DNA of 64,000 bases from Sipunculus nudus (taxonomy: Eukaryota; Annelida; Sipuncula; Golfingiida; Sipunculidae): NCBI GenBank assembly GCA_026874595.1, contig CM049307.1, positions 9,199,579 to 9,263,578 on the forward strand. Reading direction: 5' to 3'. The notes beneath the pieces were generated by a model. That model did no database searches and was not told the DNA's origin. It was given only the letters and a program-made list of their open reading frames with translations. The number at the start of each line of letters is the position of its first letter. Positions within the stretch are counted from its first letter, which is position 1. Shown here one piece after another: positions 12,257 to 23,027 of the stretch. Position numbers and translations under genes: made by a program.

Positions 12257-12377
12257 CACGAGAGCGCCTGCTACGACGAAGTGGGGCTGACATTTTGTTA
12301 CAATCTAAAGTTGACATTGGTCTTGCTTCAATATAAACTCCCCCTACTTCCTGGTTTACTGCTGACTTTGGTCTTAA
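12257..12377 (-). CDS. proposed start exon of unidentified - strand gene
   Basis: On the - strand a convincing acceptor (ttgttgtatatctcag|ttaagac) opens an exon at 12377. An ATG lies at 12293-12291 (context acaaaATGT) and a strong donor (cgtg|gtaagtca) at 12257/12256. The coding part is 37 nt and gives the basic peptide MSAPLRRSRRSR plus one base (phase 1). Upstream, a good 5' exon donor at 14492 would supply a noncoding first exon. The product is unknown. A short basic N-terminus has no diagnostic value. The splice signals are the main support. Confidence 0.35.
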
Positions 12378-13210
12378 CTGAGATATACAACAAACAACGT
12401 CTGCCTAAACACTTCTCTGTATCACGTGAGTGGACTTCCCAACTATAAAAAGGTAAGCATACCTCCTACATGCTGTTATCTGTATTGTACACTGCACTTC
12501 AAGTAAATGTAAGTTCTAAAGCCACTGGAATACTTTAGACCTATGTCTGATCATATTTTGTTATCTACAAAGCCATTAGCTGTGTAGAGCAAATATTTAA
12601 CACGTTTATATGAACCCTTCCCCTCTAGTTAATTAATTATTGAGCAAAAGGAAATCAAACAAAAAGCAATGTTAGTTTCATTAACAATCTTCTTGGAATC
12701 CTTAACTATATGAACACTTCACTATCTTCATTGGTATCATGTTTACCCAACTCTCACACATATATATTTAAGCACACACAAACTGTTCACATTTTCCACT
12801 TAAAAAGCTATTAAGGTAATTTTGACAGGTTGTACTTGATTCATACATGATAATGAAAATTTTGTGTACTGCTGGTTACTACATGATACATAGGCCTACC
12901 TAGCCTAGATGTCAACGACATCCCTACGCTGGTATCTATCAGTGCAGAATAGACCAAAGCATGGGGCAATTCATAAGGCAAAAAAAAAGGTATGGTTCTC
13001 AGGGCCTTTTTCGCAGAAATCAGTGCTTGCAGATGATATCTTAATTTTTACCTTTTTTGTATGTTTCAATAAAAATGTCATATGATCATGGAAAAGCATG
13101 AATATAACAGGTGTTTTTTCTAAATAAATAAAACCACTACATAAATAAGGAAATCTGATCAAAATTGTATTATCTTCTTGAAAGATGAAAAATATTAAAA
13201 CATATTATGG
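12378..13210. other. intergenic or intronic, no clear feature
   Basis: AT-rich stretch. A weak inverted pair (aaaaaggtatggt near 12982 and accatacctttt near 13257, around a G14 tract at 13214-13227) suggests a degraded MITE of about 300 bp, but no target duplication was found. Confidence 0.3.
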
Positions 13211-13760
13211 AAAGGGGGGGGGGGGGGTTAAAATTGACGCGGGCAGTGCCTAAGTACCATACCTTTTATTTTTTTAGCCTTATTGAAACTTCATCCATGC
13301 AACTTCACATTCTAACAAACTTTTTGAAAGGGCCCATGCTGAATTCTGACGTCCATTAACTAAAGATAATTAATTGATAATCCCTTGATCCTTTCATAAG
13401 ATTGGCCAGAAAATGCCAATCCCACGGTAAAAGGCTGTCCATTCTGATTATATCGACATGTTTATAACATGTGAGGGGCTGACCAAATTTAATTCAAACA
13501 TATTAGCATAAACATTTGGTGAAAATTTAAGTCCGATGAGCTACAGTTTTGACAAGTAGTGACCTTTCAGCTTCACCGAAATTCTTCATTACACGCGTTT
13601 CTCCTGTTTGTCAACATGGCGCATGCACTGTTTTTACTAACAGTTGTTATGGGTTCATAACTAAATATTTCAGTTATGGGGTTGTTATGGGTTTATAACT
13701 GAAAAGCTATTTTGAGTATGGAGCCTGGGTCCCCTGGTGTGTAATTTCTCAGCCTTGCAG

Positions 13761-14022
13761 CACAGGCGCCTGAATAATTGTTGGTACAAATTTTGGCTTA
13801 AACAGTTTTCAATCAACTATGTAAACCATCCCTACTCTTTTCTTAGTGCTAAACATGTAAATAATGCTTGTCAGTTACTTGTTTATATAAATATACACAA
13901 ACAAGTAACTGACAAGCATTATTTACAGGTTTACTGCTTAGAAAAGAGTAGGGATGGTTTATATAGTTGATTGAAAACTGTTTAAGCCAAAATCTGTACC
14001 AACTATTATTCAAGCGCCTGTG
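13761..14022. mobile_element. palindromic MITE with 7-bp flanking repeat (hAT-like)
   Basis: Two arms of about 125 bp, roughly 93% identical in inverted orientation, meet around 13890 with a short AT spacer. Ends read CACAGGCGCCTG and CAAGCGCCTGTG, with direct repeats cttgcag at 13754-13760 and 14023-14029. The end motif resembles the neighbouring perfect palindrome at 14680-14841 (CACAGGC). Open frames on both strands here are by-products of the inverted repeat. Confidence 0.7.
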
Positions 14023-14151
14023 CTTGCAGCAAGGCAATACTAACAGCTATTAGATAAACATGATCATTCATCCATCAATATGACAAAGGAATTACCCACA
14101 CCTTATTAATATGTTTGCAGAGTAAGCCAGAAATCACATCAACACTACAAA

Positions 14152-14297
14152 CAGGCGCGGATCCAGTGTTTTTTGCAGGGAGGAGTGAACGCTAGTCATG
14201 CACAAGATTTGTCTAAAAAAAAGGCCGTTGGTTGAGAGCGGGGGGGTTAACCGTTTTCGAACCCCCCCCCCCCCCCCCCCCCCCGCATCCGCGCCTG
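14152..14297. mobile_element. 146-bp MITE with poly-C core
   Basis: Imperfect terminal inverted repeats CAGGCGCGGATCC (14152) and GCATCCGCGCCTG (ending 14297) enclose ggggggttaacc and a C23 run at 14262-14284. Several invertebrate hAT-type MITEs have a similar ggcggatcc end, so the family is inferred. I could not match an 8-bp duplication at its flanks. Confidence 0.5.
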
Positions 14298-14491
14298 CGT
14301 CAATTATACAGTTCTGTTAGGCAGATTAATATGTGGACGGCTGTAGATTTGTCTAAAGCGCCTGGCCAGCTGATGAGGCATTCCCGCGCTCACTGGCATG
14401 GCACAGGCAAACCGGAATTCAGCCAGCCACGAATACGCCAATGGTGCACTTCCTGCTTACCAAAAAGTACAGAGGGTTTTTTTTTACTCAC

Positions 14492-14600
14492 CTGTGATTT
14501 CTGCTGACTGCAAACTAACAGTCGTCACATAAGTATTCTTTTACAATTCCATCTCATGATCTGACCATGGGCTGTTCAGAATTGCTGACGGGAAACCCGT
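14492..14600 (-). promoter_or_regulatory. possible 5' UTR exon and promoter of the - strand gene
   Basis: A strong donor on the - strand (atcacag|gtgagtaaa) ends at 14492, next to relatively GC- and CpG-rich sequence (14340-14680: gacgggaaacccgtgac, cttccgcgttcgtag). This could be a noncoding first exon that splices to the acceptor at 12377. The start of transcription is not visible, so the right limit is arbitrary. Confidence 0.25.
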
Positions 14601-14679
14601 GACAGACAGGGAGTGAGAACTTCCGCGTTCGTAGTCCAAACCGGGAGAACGCTACATGCACACTGCGCATTGTTCAGGG

Positions 14680-14841
14680 CACAGGCACTGGTTTCCAGCA
14701 CTAAAATGGCTTAGAAACCGTAAGCTCGTTGAGTATGCGCGATATACCAGTTAGAAAAGAACTTTTCTAACTGGTATATCGCGCATACTCAACGAGCTTA
14801 CGGTTTCTAAGCCATTTTAGTGCTGGAAACCAGTGCCTGTG
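14680..14841. mobile_element. perfect 162-bp palindromic MITE with 8-bp target duplication
   Basis: Two 80-bp arms that are exact reverse complements are separated by only two bases (14760-14761). The ends read CACAGGCACTGG and CCAGTGCCTGTG. Identical octamers GTTCAGGG flank it at 14672-14679 and 14842-14849, the duplication length typical of hAT insertions. No internal sequence remains, so it is a foldback-type non-autonomous element. The perfect arm identity implies recent formation or conversion between arms. The precise target duplication argues against a simple assembly inversion artefact. Confidence 0.85.
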
Positions 14842-14999
14842 GTTCAGGGGCGGTTTATCTGTAACGACTTGATATATGACTCGGACAAGGACACCCAACT
14901 TGTTAAAACCATCCACCTTTGTTTGCCTATGAGAGCTACTGCTAATAATATATGCAGGCCTACTGGCAAACATTGTAGTATTTGGCACGCATCAGATAA

Positions 15000-17900
15000 T
15001 AAATAAACTACTTGGGCCTAATTGATAAGTCTTAAAACTTGAAATAGGCCTACAACATTGTATCACAAATGGTCACCTGGTCACAGACCCTTGAAATCAA
15101 TTGGAAAAGGTTTTAAAGGCCCCATTGTCACATAGATATATGTGTCATATATCGTAACAATTAACATTTCAAGTTTAAATTATATATATACTGTGGGAAT
15201 GGTTATTTTGATCCAACGTTGAATGATGACTAGGAAATAAGTCTGAAAGACTTCAAGGGACCAAATCATCTATGAAGCATGTAACTTTATAACTTCTTCC
15301 CTTTAAAATAAATCTGCCAAAATATTGACTTGAAACCGTTTGCCTACTCCTGTAAAGCCCCAGACACATCACGTCAACGAGCCCCTACCGAGTTGTTTTT
15401 TTGGCCAAAAAGTGGACTCTTTGGGCGAGCTTCGGTCAGACATTGTTCACTCGGACGAGCCTGGGGCCAGTATCTCGAAGCGTTCGCTTATTTGTTCGTT
15501 ATATTCATTTACGAGAGCCTAACTATTGCAAAGCGATTGACAAAACGAGCGGTTAACTAGAGTATCTCGAAGCTCTCGTAAAGGGTTAGTTAAGCAGTCG
15601 GAATTCACTCGTAAACTCACCATTACCTTTCCGTTTGGTGTGCTTCCGAACTTTATTTAAACGGCTCGCTAAGCGGTTTTTCCACGGCTCATCCCTAAAA
15701 AGTGTCCCAGTGTTACTAAAAATAGTATTAAGTTCAGCACGCAATGCAATGCCTGTATTCACTATAAAGCATGTTGGCCCTACGGCTTTCCCTTATGAAG
15801 CTAGCAGTCCATATGTGCGTGTGCGGTACGTATGCGTAGGTAAGCGTAATGCATCTAGAAAACGCCTGTGATTCCATTAATTACGTATGCGTATGCAGTG
15901 CTTATGCATCAAAATCGGACCTATAGTATAGAGCTGTACGTAGGAGTTGAGAAGTCATCTGCCAGAGGAATACCCTATCACTGACTCAAACTTAGAATTC
16001 CCCCATCGGTTACTCGTGTAGTAAAAATGGGGTTGAACTCGGAGCAAATAGTAACAAAAAAAAACCAACTGCAGAAAATACTTGAGAATAATAATCAAAA
16101 GTAACAAAAATTCGATTGGGAAAAAGTTATTTAATTTGATGATTTTAAAAAGTTTACCTCTGAGTGTACTGACTGTATAATTGAAAGTTATTGGGCCTTG
16201 CTAGGTACCCGAGTCTATAGTCATGAGTTCACAGGTGACATATATTTATACCACTGACTGGACCCAGACTCCCACTTGAACATGCCTTTAAAAATATTAG
16301 TGCAATATGTTGTTCCCACAGAACATATTCCATTGAAACTCATGCATTTCAAGTTAAATTAAAGTTGGAATCACTAGTTTAGTTTGATTTGTATGTGATT
16401 TTCAAATCTGCCAATATGTTTTAGAACAGTCTGTCCAAAGCTTTGAAACCTCTGTTTATATGCAAAATGTTTAACTAAAAGTAATATATTTGTAATAATA
16501 AAATATTATTGTTTCATGATTTTTTCTTTCTTAATTTATCGCTGAGCATTTTATTTTCGTGGGAGGGGTTAGGTAATGTACACCAAGTCCTGGATAATGT
16601 TGCTTATTTGTGTACATATCGCTTATACAGCTGACATATTCAGGGACGTCAATATAAGGGGGGAGGGGCTAGGGGGATGATCAATTTAATCATCCCCCCC
16701 CCCCTCTTTCAGAGAATAACTGTAATAAATTGCAAAGAATTAGAATTTACCAGGAAATATTATATCTTAACCTAGTTTAAAAGTCTAAATGTTTGTTTTC
16801 GATTGTAAATTAAAATAAATGGACTCCAAGGAAATATACATATTATATATAAAGAAGTCTGATTTTAATGGGGAAAAAATGATTGGAGCTAAAAAAATCT
16901 ATAAATATCTGTTTAAATCAAATAAATTTGATTGCAATAAATATAATCCCTTTTTTTATATTTTTCTTTTATCACATAATTTAAGAACAGTGGACAAGAA
17001 AACAACATTTCTTTGTTGTACAGTATTATATGTTAAATAGGTAACGTACTAATGAACAAGTCTGATTATAAATGTTCCAGCTCTTTTGTGTTGAAGGTGA
17101 AAAGCGCCATTCTTGTCCGATACGAACGACAAAAAATAACGTTCTATTTTTTTTTTCGTTCGGATAGCAAATTTCTTTCGGACGTAACATTCGTTCGGAC
17201 CCATCCGGTGTGAAACCGCCTTTAGGCCTCCCAGCTGGGCCTGCGATAAATCAGATTATGCCCCTGAGAGAGTACAAGAAAGTATCACATACAGGATAAA
17301 TTTTATAGAAATATGGGTGCAGGGGATGTTTATATCACGATATGTAGGCCTATCATGAGGGATATAGGGTTTTCAACATCAGGGAATTTATAGCATTTAA
17401 ATGGTGTTCAACCCCATTTCAATCAATTGAAATTCAATTTATTGCTAATTCTTCCCTTTGAAGGGTTTTGTTGTACGCAAAAAAGTAACCTTCGAGACAG
17501 GATGCAACACTAAACAGTTAGACAGGACTAAAGAATAACACTACTTATTTTTATCTTCAACTCTTAGTCAATGCTCCTATTTTTAAGTAATTTAAACAAA
17601 TTAAAGCATTAATAAAAAAAGGAGAGGGGCTTAATAATAGATGTATAAATATATATCTTTATTTGTTGTAGATCTTATTATATAATTATATTTTCCTGAA
17701 ATTAAAATCATATATATTCATATACTCTTTTCATAACTGAATGCTTTAAACAACACTAAGAGGTCACGAAATATTTCAAATATAATCTGGTCCTAGCAAT
17801 TTATTGTGATATTTGTCTTGAGGCAGACCGCTCCAAGAGTATTTGGTAGCAAGCAATTAGAAACAAAGCAAAGTTCAGAAAATTACATATTACATTCTCA

Positions 17901-18800
17901 TCTTGGAATTATATAAAAAAAAAAGCTGTTGTTTAATAATATCCAGTTCTTTACTATAGTAGATTCATTCACGAGGCATTTTCTTTACTTTCTAAACGTA
18001 ACTAGTATGTGGATTATCCTTGAACAAATACTGATTACAGCCAATGGAAAGAAATAATTGAATTCACATTCTCTTATAAAAATCAGTTACTACCGAATTA
18101 TAGATATCCTGTTTTATATTCCAGCAAAGTTATTATAGATAGAGAATCTTTGCTGAAACCTCAGAAATAGGTTACATATGATTAAACATGGTTAAATGTG
18201 ACAAACCATGGTCTGAAGTCAGTGAATACGGTCTAGTGTTCCGGGTGTATTTTTCCGGAAGAAATATAAAAAACCGTTCATTGATTTACTTTTTTTACTC
18301 AAAAGCCTTAGAATTGAACATTTGCAGAGTATCTTGTCAAGAAAATATAAGGAAAAATGAAAATGAGCAGGCAATCTTGGCAAGGGGACCAGTTCCCTGT
18401 CAGGAAGGACGGTGGAAAAGTTTGCTTTGAATTTAATGGAATTTATGGCTTACAAAATTTATGTGGATCCTTATAATTCGATTTTGTATCTAGGCATCCT
18501 TGTTGAAAGGGATAAATTAAACAGGAAGACATAACCTGAGAACTCAAAGCTGAAATCAGTCTAGGACATGGTGTATCATGAAATGGAGGTTGATCGAGAG
18601 AGTCCCACAGGTAATCCTGAGCAGTGAAGAAAGATTTAGTCAAAATTAACCAAAAATCGTCAGAAATATAAGAAAGTACAACATAAATATGATATAACAT
18701 AAAAGTGATAAAACCAACCTGCCATGTAAATGGGAACTGGGTATGAGTATCTGATTTGAAATATTACATCGCATGTGAATTGTACACATGAGACAGATGA
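15000..18800. other. no supported gene; scattered repeat pieces
   Basis: Contains GTATCTCGAAGC motifs at about 15472 and 15561 (reverse complement of those at 22.3-22.5 kb). A piece of a dispersed repeat lies at 15291-15345 (also at 43886-43945). A G/C hairpin is at 16671-16705. Short ORFs here have no protein-like composition. Confidence 0.35.
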
Positions 18801-18804
18801 ACAA

Positions 18805-19296
18805 CAGGGTTGGGGTCAAATACGTATTAGTATTTGTATTTTTATTTAAATACAGTCAAAGTAAGTATTTGTATTTATATTGTATTTGTATTTGTGTTGT
18901 GCAAAATGATAATATTTGTATTTGTATTTGATCTCAATATTTGATGTATTTGGTGTATTTGATCAAATACTGTACAAATACATATGTATAAATTCATATT
19001 CATATCTGCCATAATTTAAAAAAAATTAACTACTACCTAACTTCTGAACAACCCTATAGAAAGCATCAAGTCAAGCATTTCACTTCTCCCTTAGACATTA
19101 TGAATATTTTTGGTGCTGGAAATAAATAAACATCCTGTATAACCTACAATTGCGTATTTGTAATTGTATTTGTATTTGATGTTCTGTATTTGTATTTATC
19201 TTCAGTCACTTGTTTTTGTATTTGTATTTGGGGAGACTAGCTATCGTATTTATATTTGTATTTGTATTTGGCACACTGTATTTGACTCCAACCCTG
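18805..19296. mobile_element. hAT-like non-autonomous element built of TATTTG repeats
   Basis: Terminal inverted repeats CAGGGTTGGGGTCAAATAC (18805) and GTATTTGACTCCAACCCTG (ending 19296) enclose 450 bp that is mostly degenerate TATTTG repeats. Flanking octamers ATGAACAA (18797-18804) and ATGAACAG (19297-19304) match at 7 of 8 positions, as expected for an old hAT insertion. There is no transposase. Confidence 0.75.
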
Positions 19297-19299
19297 ATG

Positions 19300-20765
19300 A
19301 ACAGTCAAGACTAAATAGATAAATCGTTTTTTTTTTCAGATTTACTCTTCACTTAGACTCAATAACTGAATATAACAAATGTCAGATTAAACAACAAAAT
19401 GTTAAAATGTCAGATTATACCCATAACGTTAATTTCATCAGTCTATGCAACAGGACAGATGTATTAATTAAGCTTAGCTTCATATATTCAATTTATAACT
19501 GAATAAATATTAACATTTTGTAGACGACCGGTACTTCGATTTTTCTGAACAAGTCTTCTGGGTGTGTGCTTCCTTTCTGTTAATGCCGGTTCCTGTTGGT
19601 AACAGTAAAAAATAATGTGTACTTGAATGATTTTTAATAATATTCTGTAAGTTAAATATTAAAGTCTTTGGTTAGTATCAAACCCGTTTGCCGTACCCGA
19701 TATTGTGCTCGATGGTTGTGACGGTTAGAAAATCCTAGCATTCATTTGAACTTTCCTTTGATTCTTAGGCATTCTAATGTATGTCTTGCTCATGATGCAC
19801 AGTTTTGAACACATAGACCAACCGTCTTTTACGAAAATCTTACATGAGACTTAAGCCCACTAACAGACCTTAATAAAATTGTTAAAGGTGTGACGTCATA
19901 TTGGTTACCACGATGGCACACAGATGCCCTTAAATTATTAACATGAATTAAGTCAGCTTTTTGCAGTTGAACAATTATGTTTGACAAAGACTGAAGATGA
20001 TGACAGTAAACCATTAAAGAAGTCCATCATTAAGTCGTGATATGTGAGGATTACGTAAATATGTTAGACTTTTAATATAACTGAAATTTTCATATGTTTT
20101 AACAAGATTATTTAAGTTAGCATAATAAACAAAGCTTTCCTATAAGGGGAGAATTAGAAAGGTCCCGTATCTATTATTTAGCATTTCATAGACATTGGGT
20201 CGAACACCATTTAAATGCAAAAAGATTCCCTATGATCCATAACGTGATATAAAAAAACCCTCTTCCTATTTCTATATGATTTATCCTGTTTGTGATATAC
20301 CCTTGGACTGATTAAAGGGCATTGTCTGATATATCGCAAGCCTAGCTGGCAACTCTTCGACTTTGGGGCAAGTTGTTCTCACTACATTTCAAACCCCTTC
20401 GGCGAGTGGGCAAATGTTATTGTTGAGCCCTGCCCTAAAAAATATGCTTGAAATTATTACTATTGGTAAATTTACTTCTTAGTCAGATTCAGAAATAGGT
20501 AATGAAGAGATTTTTCAAATAAGTGGTCCCTCATAGGGGTAAAGACAAAGCTTAATATGACAATATACGGATAAGTAAAGTAAAACCTTATAGTTAATTA
20601 GCCAATTAAAATCATCAAATTAAATGACTCTCCCAAATAGGAGTTTTGGGGACTTTTGATACGTTATTCTCGAGAATTTCCTGTTCATAATACAGCAAAA
20701 ATTCTTTCTGTTGCAATATGTTTCAGGTTTGGCTTAATCAAGTAAAATGACCAGACTATACCTTG
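19300..20765. other. no supported gene
   Basis: AT-rich unique-looking sequence. A possible MITE end (reverse complement of gggcagggctcaacaat) sits at about 20412-20430, without a visible partner. Confidence 0.35.

Positions 20766-20769
<4 letters not shown>

Positions 20770-20857
<88 letters not shown>
20770..20857. repeat. (TA)n microsatellite
   Basis: About 88 bp of AT dinucleotides with one GT interruption near 20818. Confidence 0.95.
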
Positions 20858-20859
<2 letters not shown>

Positions 20860-21039
20860 TTTTCACTCGCTACCCTGAGCGATCGAAACAAGCTGCATAT
20901 GCAGCATACGTATAGGTTTATACACTACTGTATAAATTTAATCGTCTGAGAAAATAATACGTACTATTCTTCTTCATAATTTTTAAGTTTTATTTTGTTT
21001 GTGTTTTAAATAAATTACTGTTTATTTTATTTTTGGGCT

Positions 21040-21245
21040 GTTTCCAGCAGGTATTTGACATATTAGCCTGAAATTTTGCATCTGTATACAGCAATTTTTT
21101 AGTACTTTTTATATGTATACATGAGTAATCTTAAAAACAATCAAGTACATTTCATTTATTGGTCAAGCATGTAATCAGGAAACCATTATAACTAATGTAT
21201 ATCCCATTGCACATGTTCGCATTATGCCTGTAGGCCTTGTTATAA
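21040..21245 (+). repeat. family B 3'-terminal fragment
   Basis: Contains the core phrase cctgaaattttgcatctgt and ends cacatgttcgcattatg, then cctgtaggccttgtt. This terminus is shared with the family B copies ending at 48640 and 62932. Confidence 0.6.
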
Positions 21246-21692
21246 TATATGACACAATCATGAATGTTTCAGTGCACCTCGGTAATGTTTAGAATGTTAG
21301 ATTTTGGTGTGGTTCTGCCTTATCATGAACATCCACAAAGGCTTTTTTTCCGGGAATATTCGCAGACGTATACTAACTTATGCATGAATGAACCTGAGAA
21401 ATATGGACAAAATACGTGAATACAATCAAGTGTACGGGTACTTTTGAAATTAAAGAACTGGCGGAACACATGAATGAAAATTTGGGTTGTGGGCTACCCC
21501 AGGACAGGGACCATTCACACACAGAGGCTTTCAGGTATCACACGCCATATTTAAGATTACAGTTTACAAATTTTGAATATGAGACCTTTATCATGAAATA
21601 GGTTTGGTATTTTTTAATCATATAAGAAAGTATCCTTTGAAAGTGGGTTTAATGTTTCTAAGTCAATCTGAAATTTAAAATTTTCGATTTAA

Positions 21693-21808
21693 CAAAAGTG
21701 ATTCATGGGCCATGACGCTCAGGTGACTTGAACAGTCTGTAATACTATAATGTTGGTGCAAATTACGTAAAACACGTATATTTTGCATAATATGGTCAGC
21801 GGAGCAAA
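21693..21808 (+). repeat. short family A relic
   Basis: Start signature aacaaaagtgattcatggg, then gacgctcaggtgac. A terminus-like gtcagcggagcaaaaa follows about 100 bp later. The internal cores are lost. Confidence 0.4.
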
Positions 21809-22023
21809 AATAAATATAAAATCATTTTACTTATGACACAAAAAAAAAGATAAACGTTTAAGGAAATAAATTTGAAGTTTATTTTTTAAAGGCTGAACTG
21901 TTATATTCTTTTTAAACAAAACTGAAGAAACCCTGAGAAAGGTTCTACTTTAAAATTCCACAGTGAATTGTCTTTCAAAATGATGTTTGAAGCTGTCAAC
22001 CTATCCCATATACCCTCAACAAA

Positions 22024-22028
<5 letters not shown>

Positions 22029-22076
<48 letters not shown>

Positions 22077-22087
22077 GAGGGTGAGGA

Positions 22088-22120
<33 letters not shown>

Positions 22121-22160
22121 GAGGGGGGGGGGGGGAAGAAGAAGAGAAAGAGAGAGATCT
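22029..22160. repeat. compound (TA)n-(GA)n-G12 microsatellite
   Basis: TA repeats at 22029-22072 are followed by GAGA repeats interrupted by a G12 run near 22124-22135. Open frames across it encode only YI, RE or LS dipeptide repeats and are not genes. Confidence 0.9.
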
Positions 22161-22294
22161 TGCTTGTATCAGGCATGTATAATTGCTCCCAATTTACCTA
22201 GGAAATGTAAAGTGTAAGTAACCGAAGCCCTAACGGATGCCTCAGACCGTCCGTTATTAACGAGAGGAAAAAAGGACCATTAGCGAAGGTAATT

Positions 22295-22490
22295 AACTAA
22301 CGAAAGCTTCGAGATACCTTAGTTAAGATTAACGAACAGATTCCGAGTTCGTTAATGCTCTCGTTACGCTTCCGATAGCTTCGAGATACCGGCCGAACTA
22401 ACGAAAGCTTCGAGATACCGGAGTTAAGATTAACGAACAGAATCCGAGTTCGTTAAGCTCTCGTTACGCTTCCGATAGCTTCGAGATACA
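22295..22490. repeat. two tandem copies of about 101 bp rich in GCTTCGAGATAC
   Basis: Units beginning aactaacgaaagcttcg at 22295 and 22396 are nearly identical. Each carries two GCTTCGAGATAC motifs, four in all. The reverse complement GTATCTCGAAGC occurs at 15.47 and 15.56 kb, suggesting a dispersed family. Immediately right is a GC-rich block (22500-22900) with a perfect hairpin at 22526-22558 (14-bp arms, 5-nt loop). Confidence 0.6.
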
Positions 22491-22855
22491 GGGCCCAGGT
22501 CAGTATTGAAACTCGTTGGGGAGCTCGTCGCTCTTTAACGCGGAGTTAAAGAGCGACGATGACTCGCTGGAAATTCGGCGAAAGTTTTGCTCTGTTGCAG
22601 CTCGGGAAGAGATCGCCGGGGCCCAGAGCGAGCACCTCTGGGGGATCTTCTCGGTCGTCCTAAGTTTCCAGTCGCGTGAACTCCGCAAGGACACCGCTGA
22701 CAGGTCCAAACTGGTCGGACAGACCACTGGGAGCCTCGGTCGAGTTAAAGAACGTCGGACGAGTTCCAAACGACGTTCCAACGACGTCCTGTCGTACAGA
22801 AAAATCATTGGACTCGGCTGGGCCTCGATACTTATCGGACCACAGAAGCGGATCC

Positions 22856-22967
22856 GGGGGGGGGGGGGGGGGGGCAGGGGGTCCGGACCCCCCTTTTTCA
22901 TCAGAAAGAACGTTTTTTAAGGGATTCAGACAAAATTTTGTGGCCTGGACCCCCCCCCCCCCCCCCC
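22856..22967. repeat. poly-G and poly-C pair (G19 ... C18)
   Basis: G19 at 22856-22874 is preceded by gcggatcc, and C18 at 22950-22967 lies 75 bp later. The arrangement resembles the 14152-14297 MITE with its ggcggatcc ends, but clean terminal repeats are not visible. Confidence 0.6.
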
Positions 22968-23027
22968 GTTTTCCAGACCCGAGGACCTTTTTTTAAGGAG
23001 TTTCATCCACCCTTGCACAATCTATAA

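Noticed and set aside
13737-14037. ORFs on both strands with similar proteins
   Set aside because: The two proteins are the two arms of one inverted-repeat MITE read in opposite directions.
14232-14507. 91-codon + strand ORF with a polyproline stretch
   Set aside because: The prolines come from the C23 tract of a MITE; the rest shows no protein-like features.
18188-18700. ORFs of 80 and 85 codons on opposite strands
   Set aside because: Short, AT-driven, with no domain, no partner exon and no conserved-looking motif.
21901-22217. ORFs with YI, LS and RE dipeptide runs
   Set aside because: They translate the TA and GA microsatellites.
22500-22996. Overlapping ORFs of 133, 134 and 106 codons on both strands
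   Set aside because: The GC-rich block has few stops in any frame. All three frames are equally open and end in poly-G/C, so none stands out as coding.
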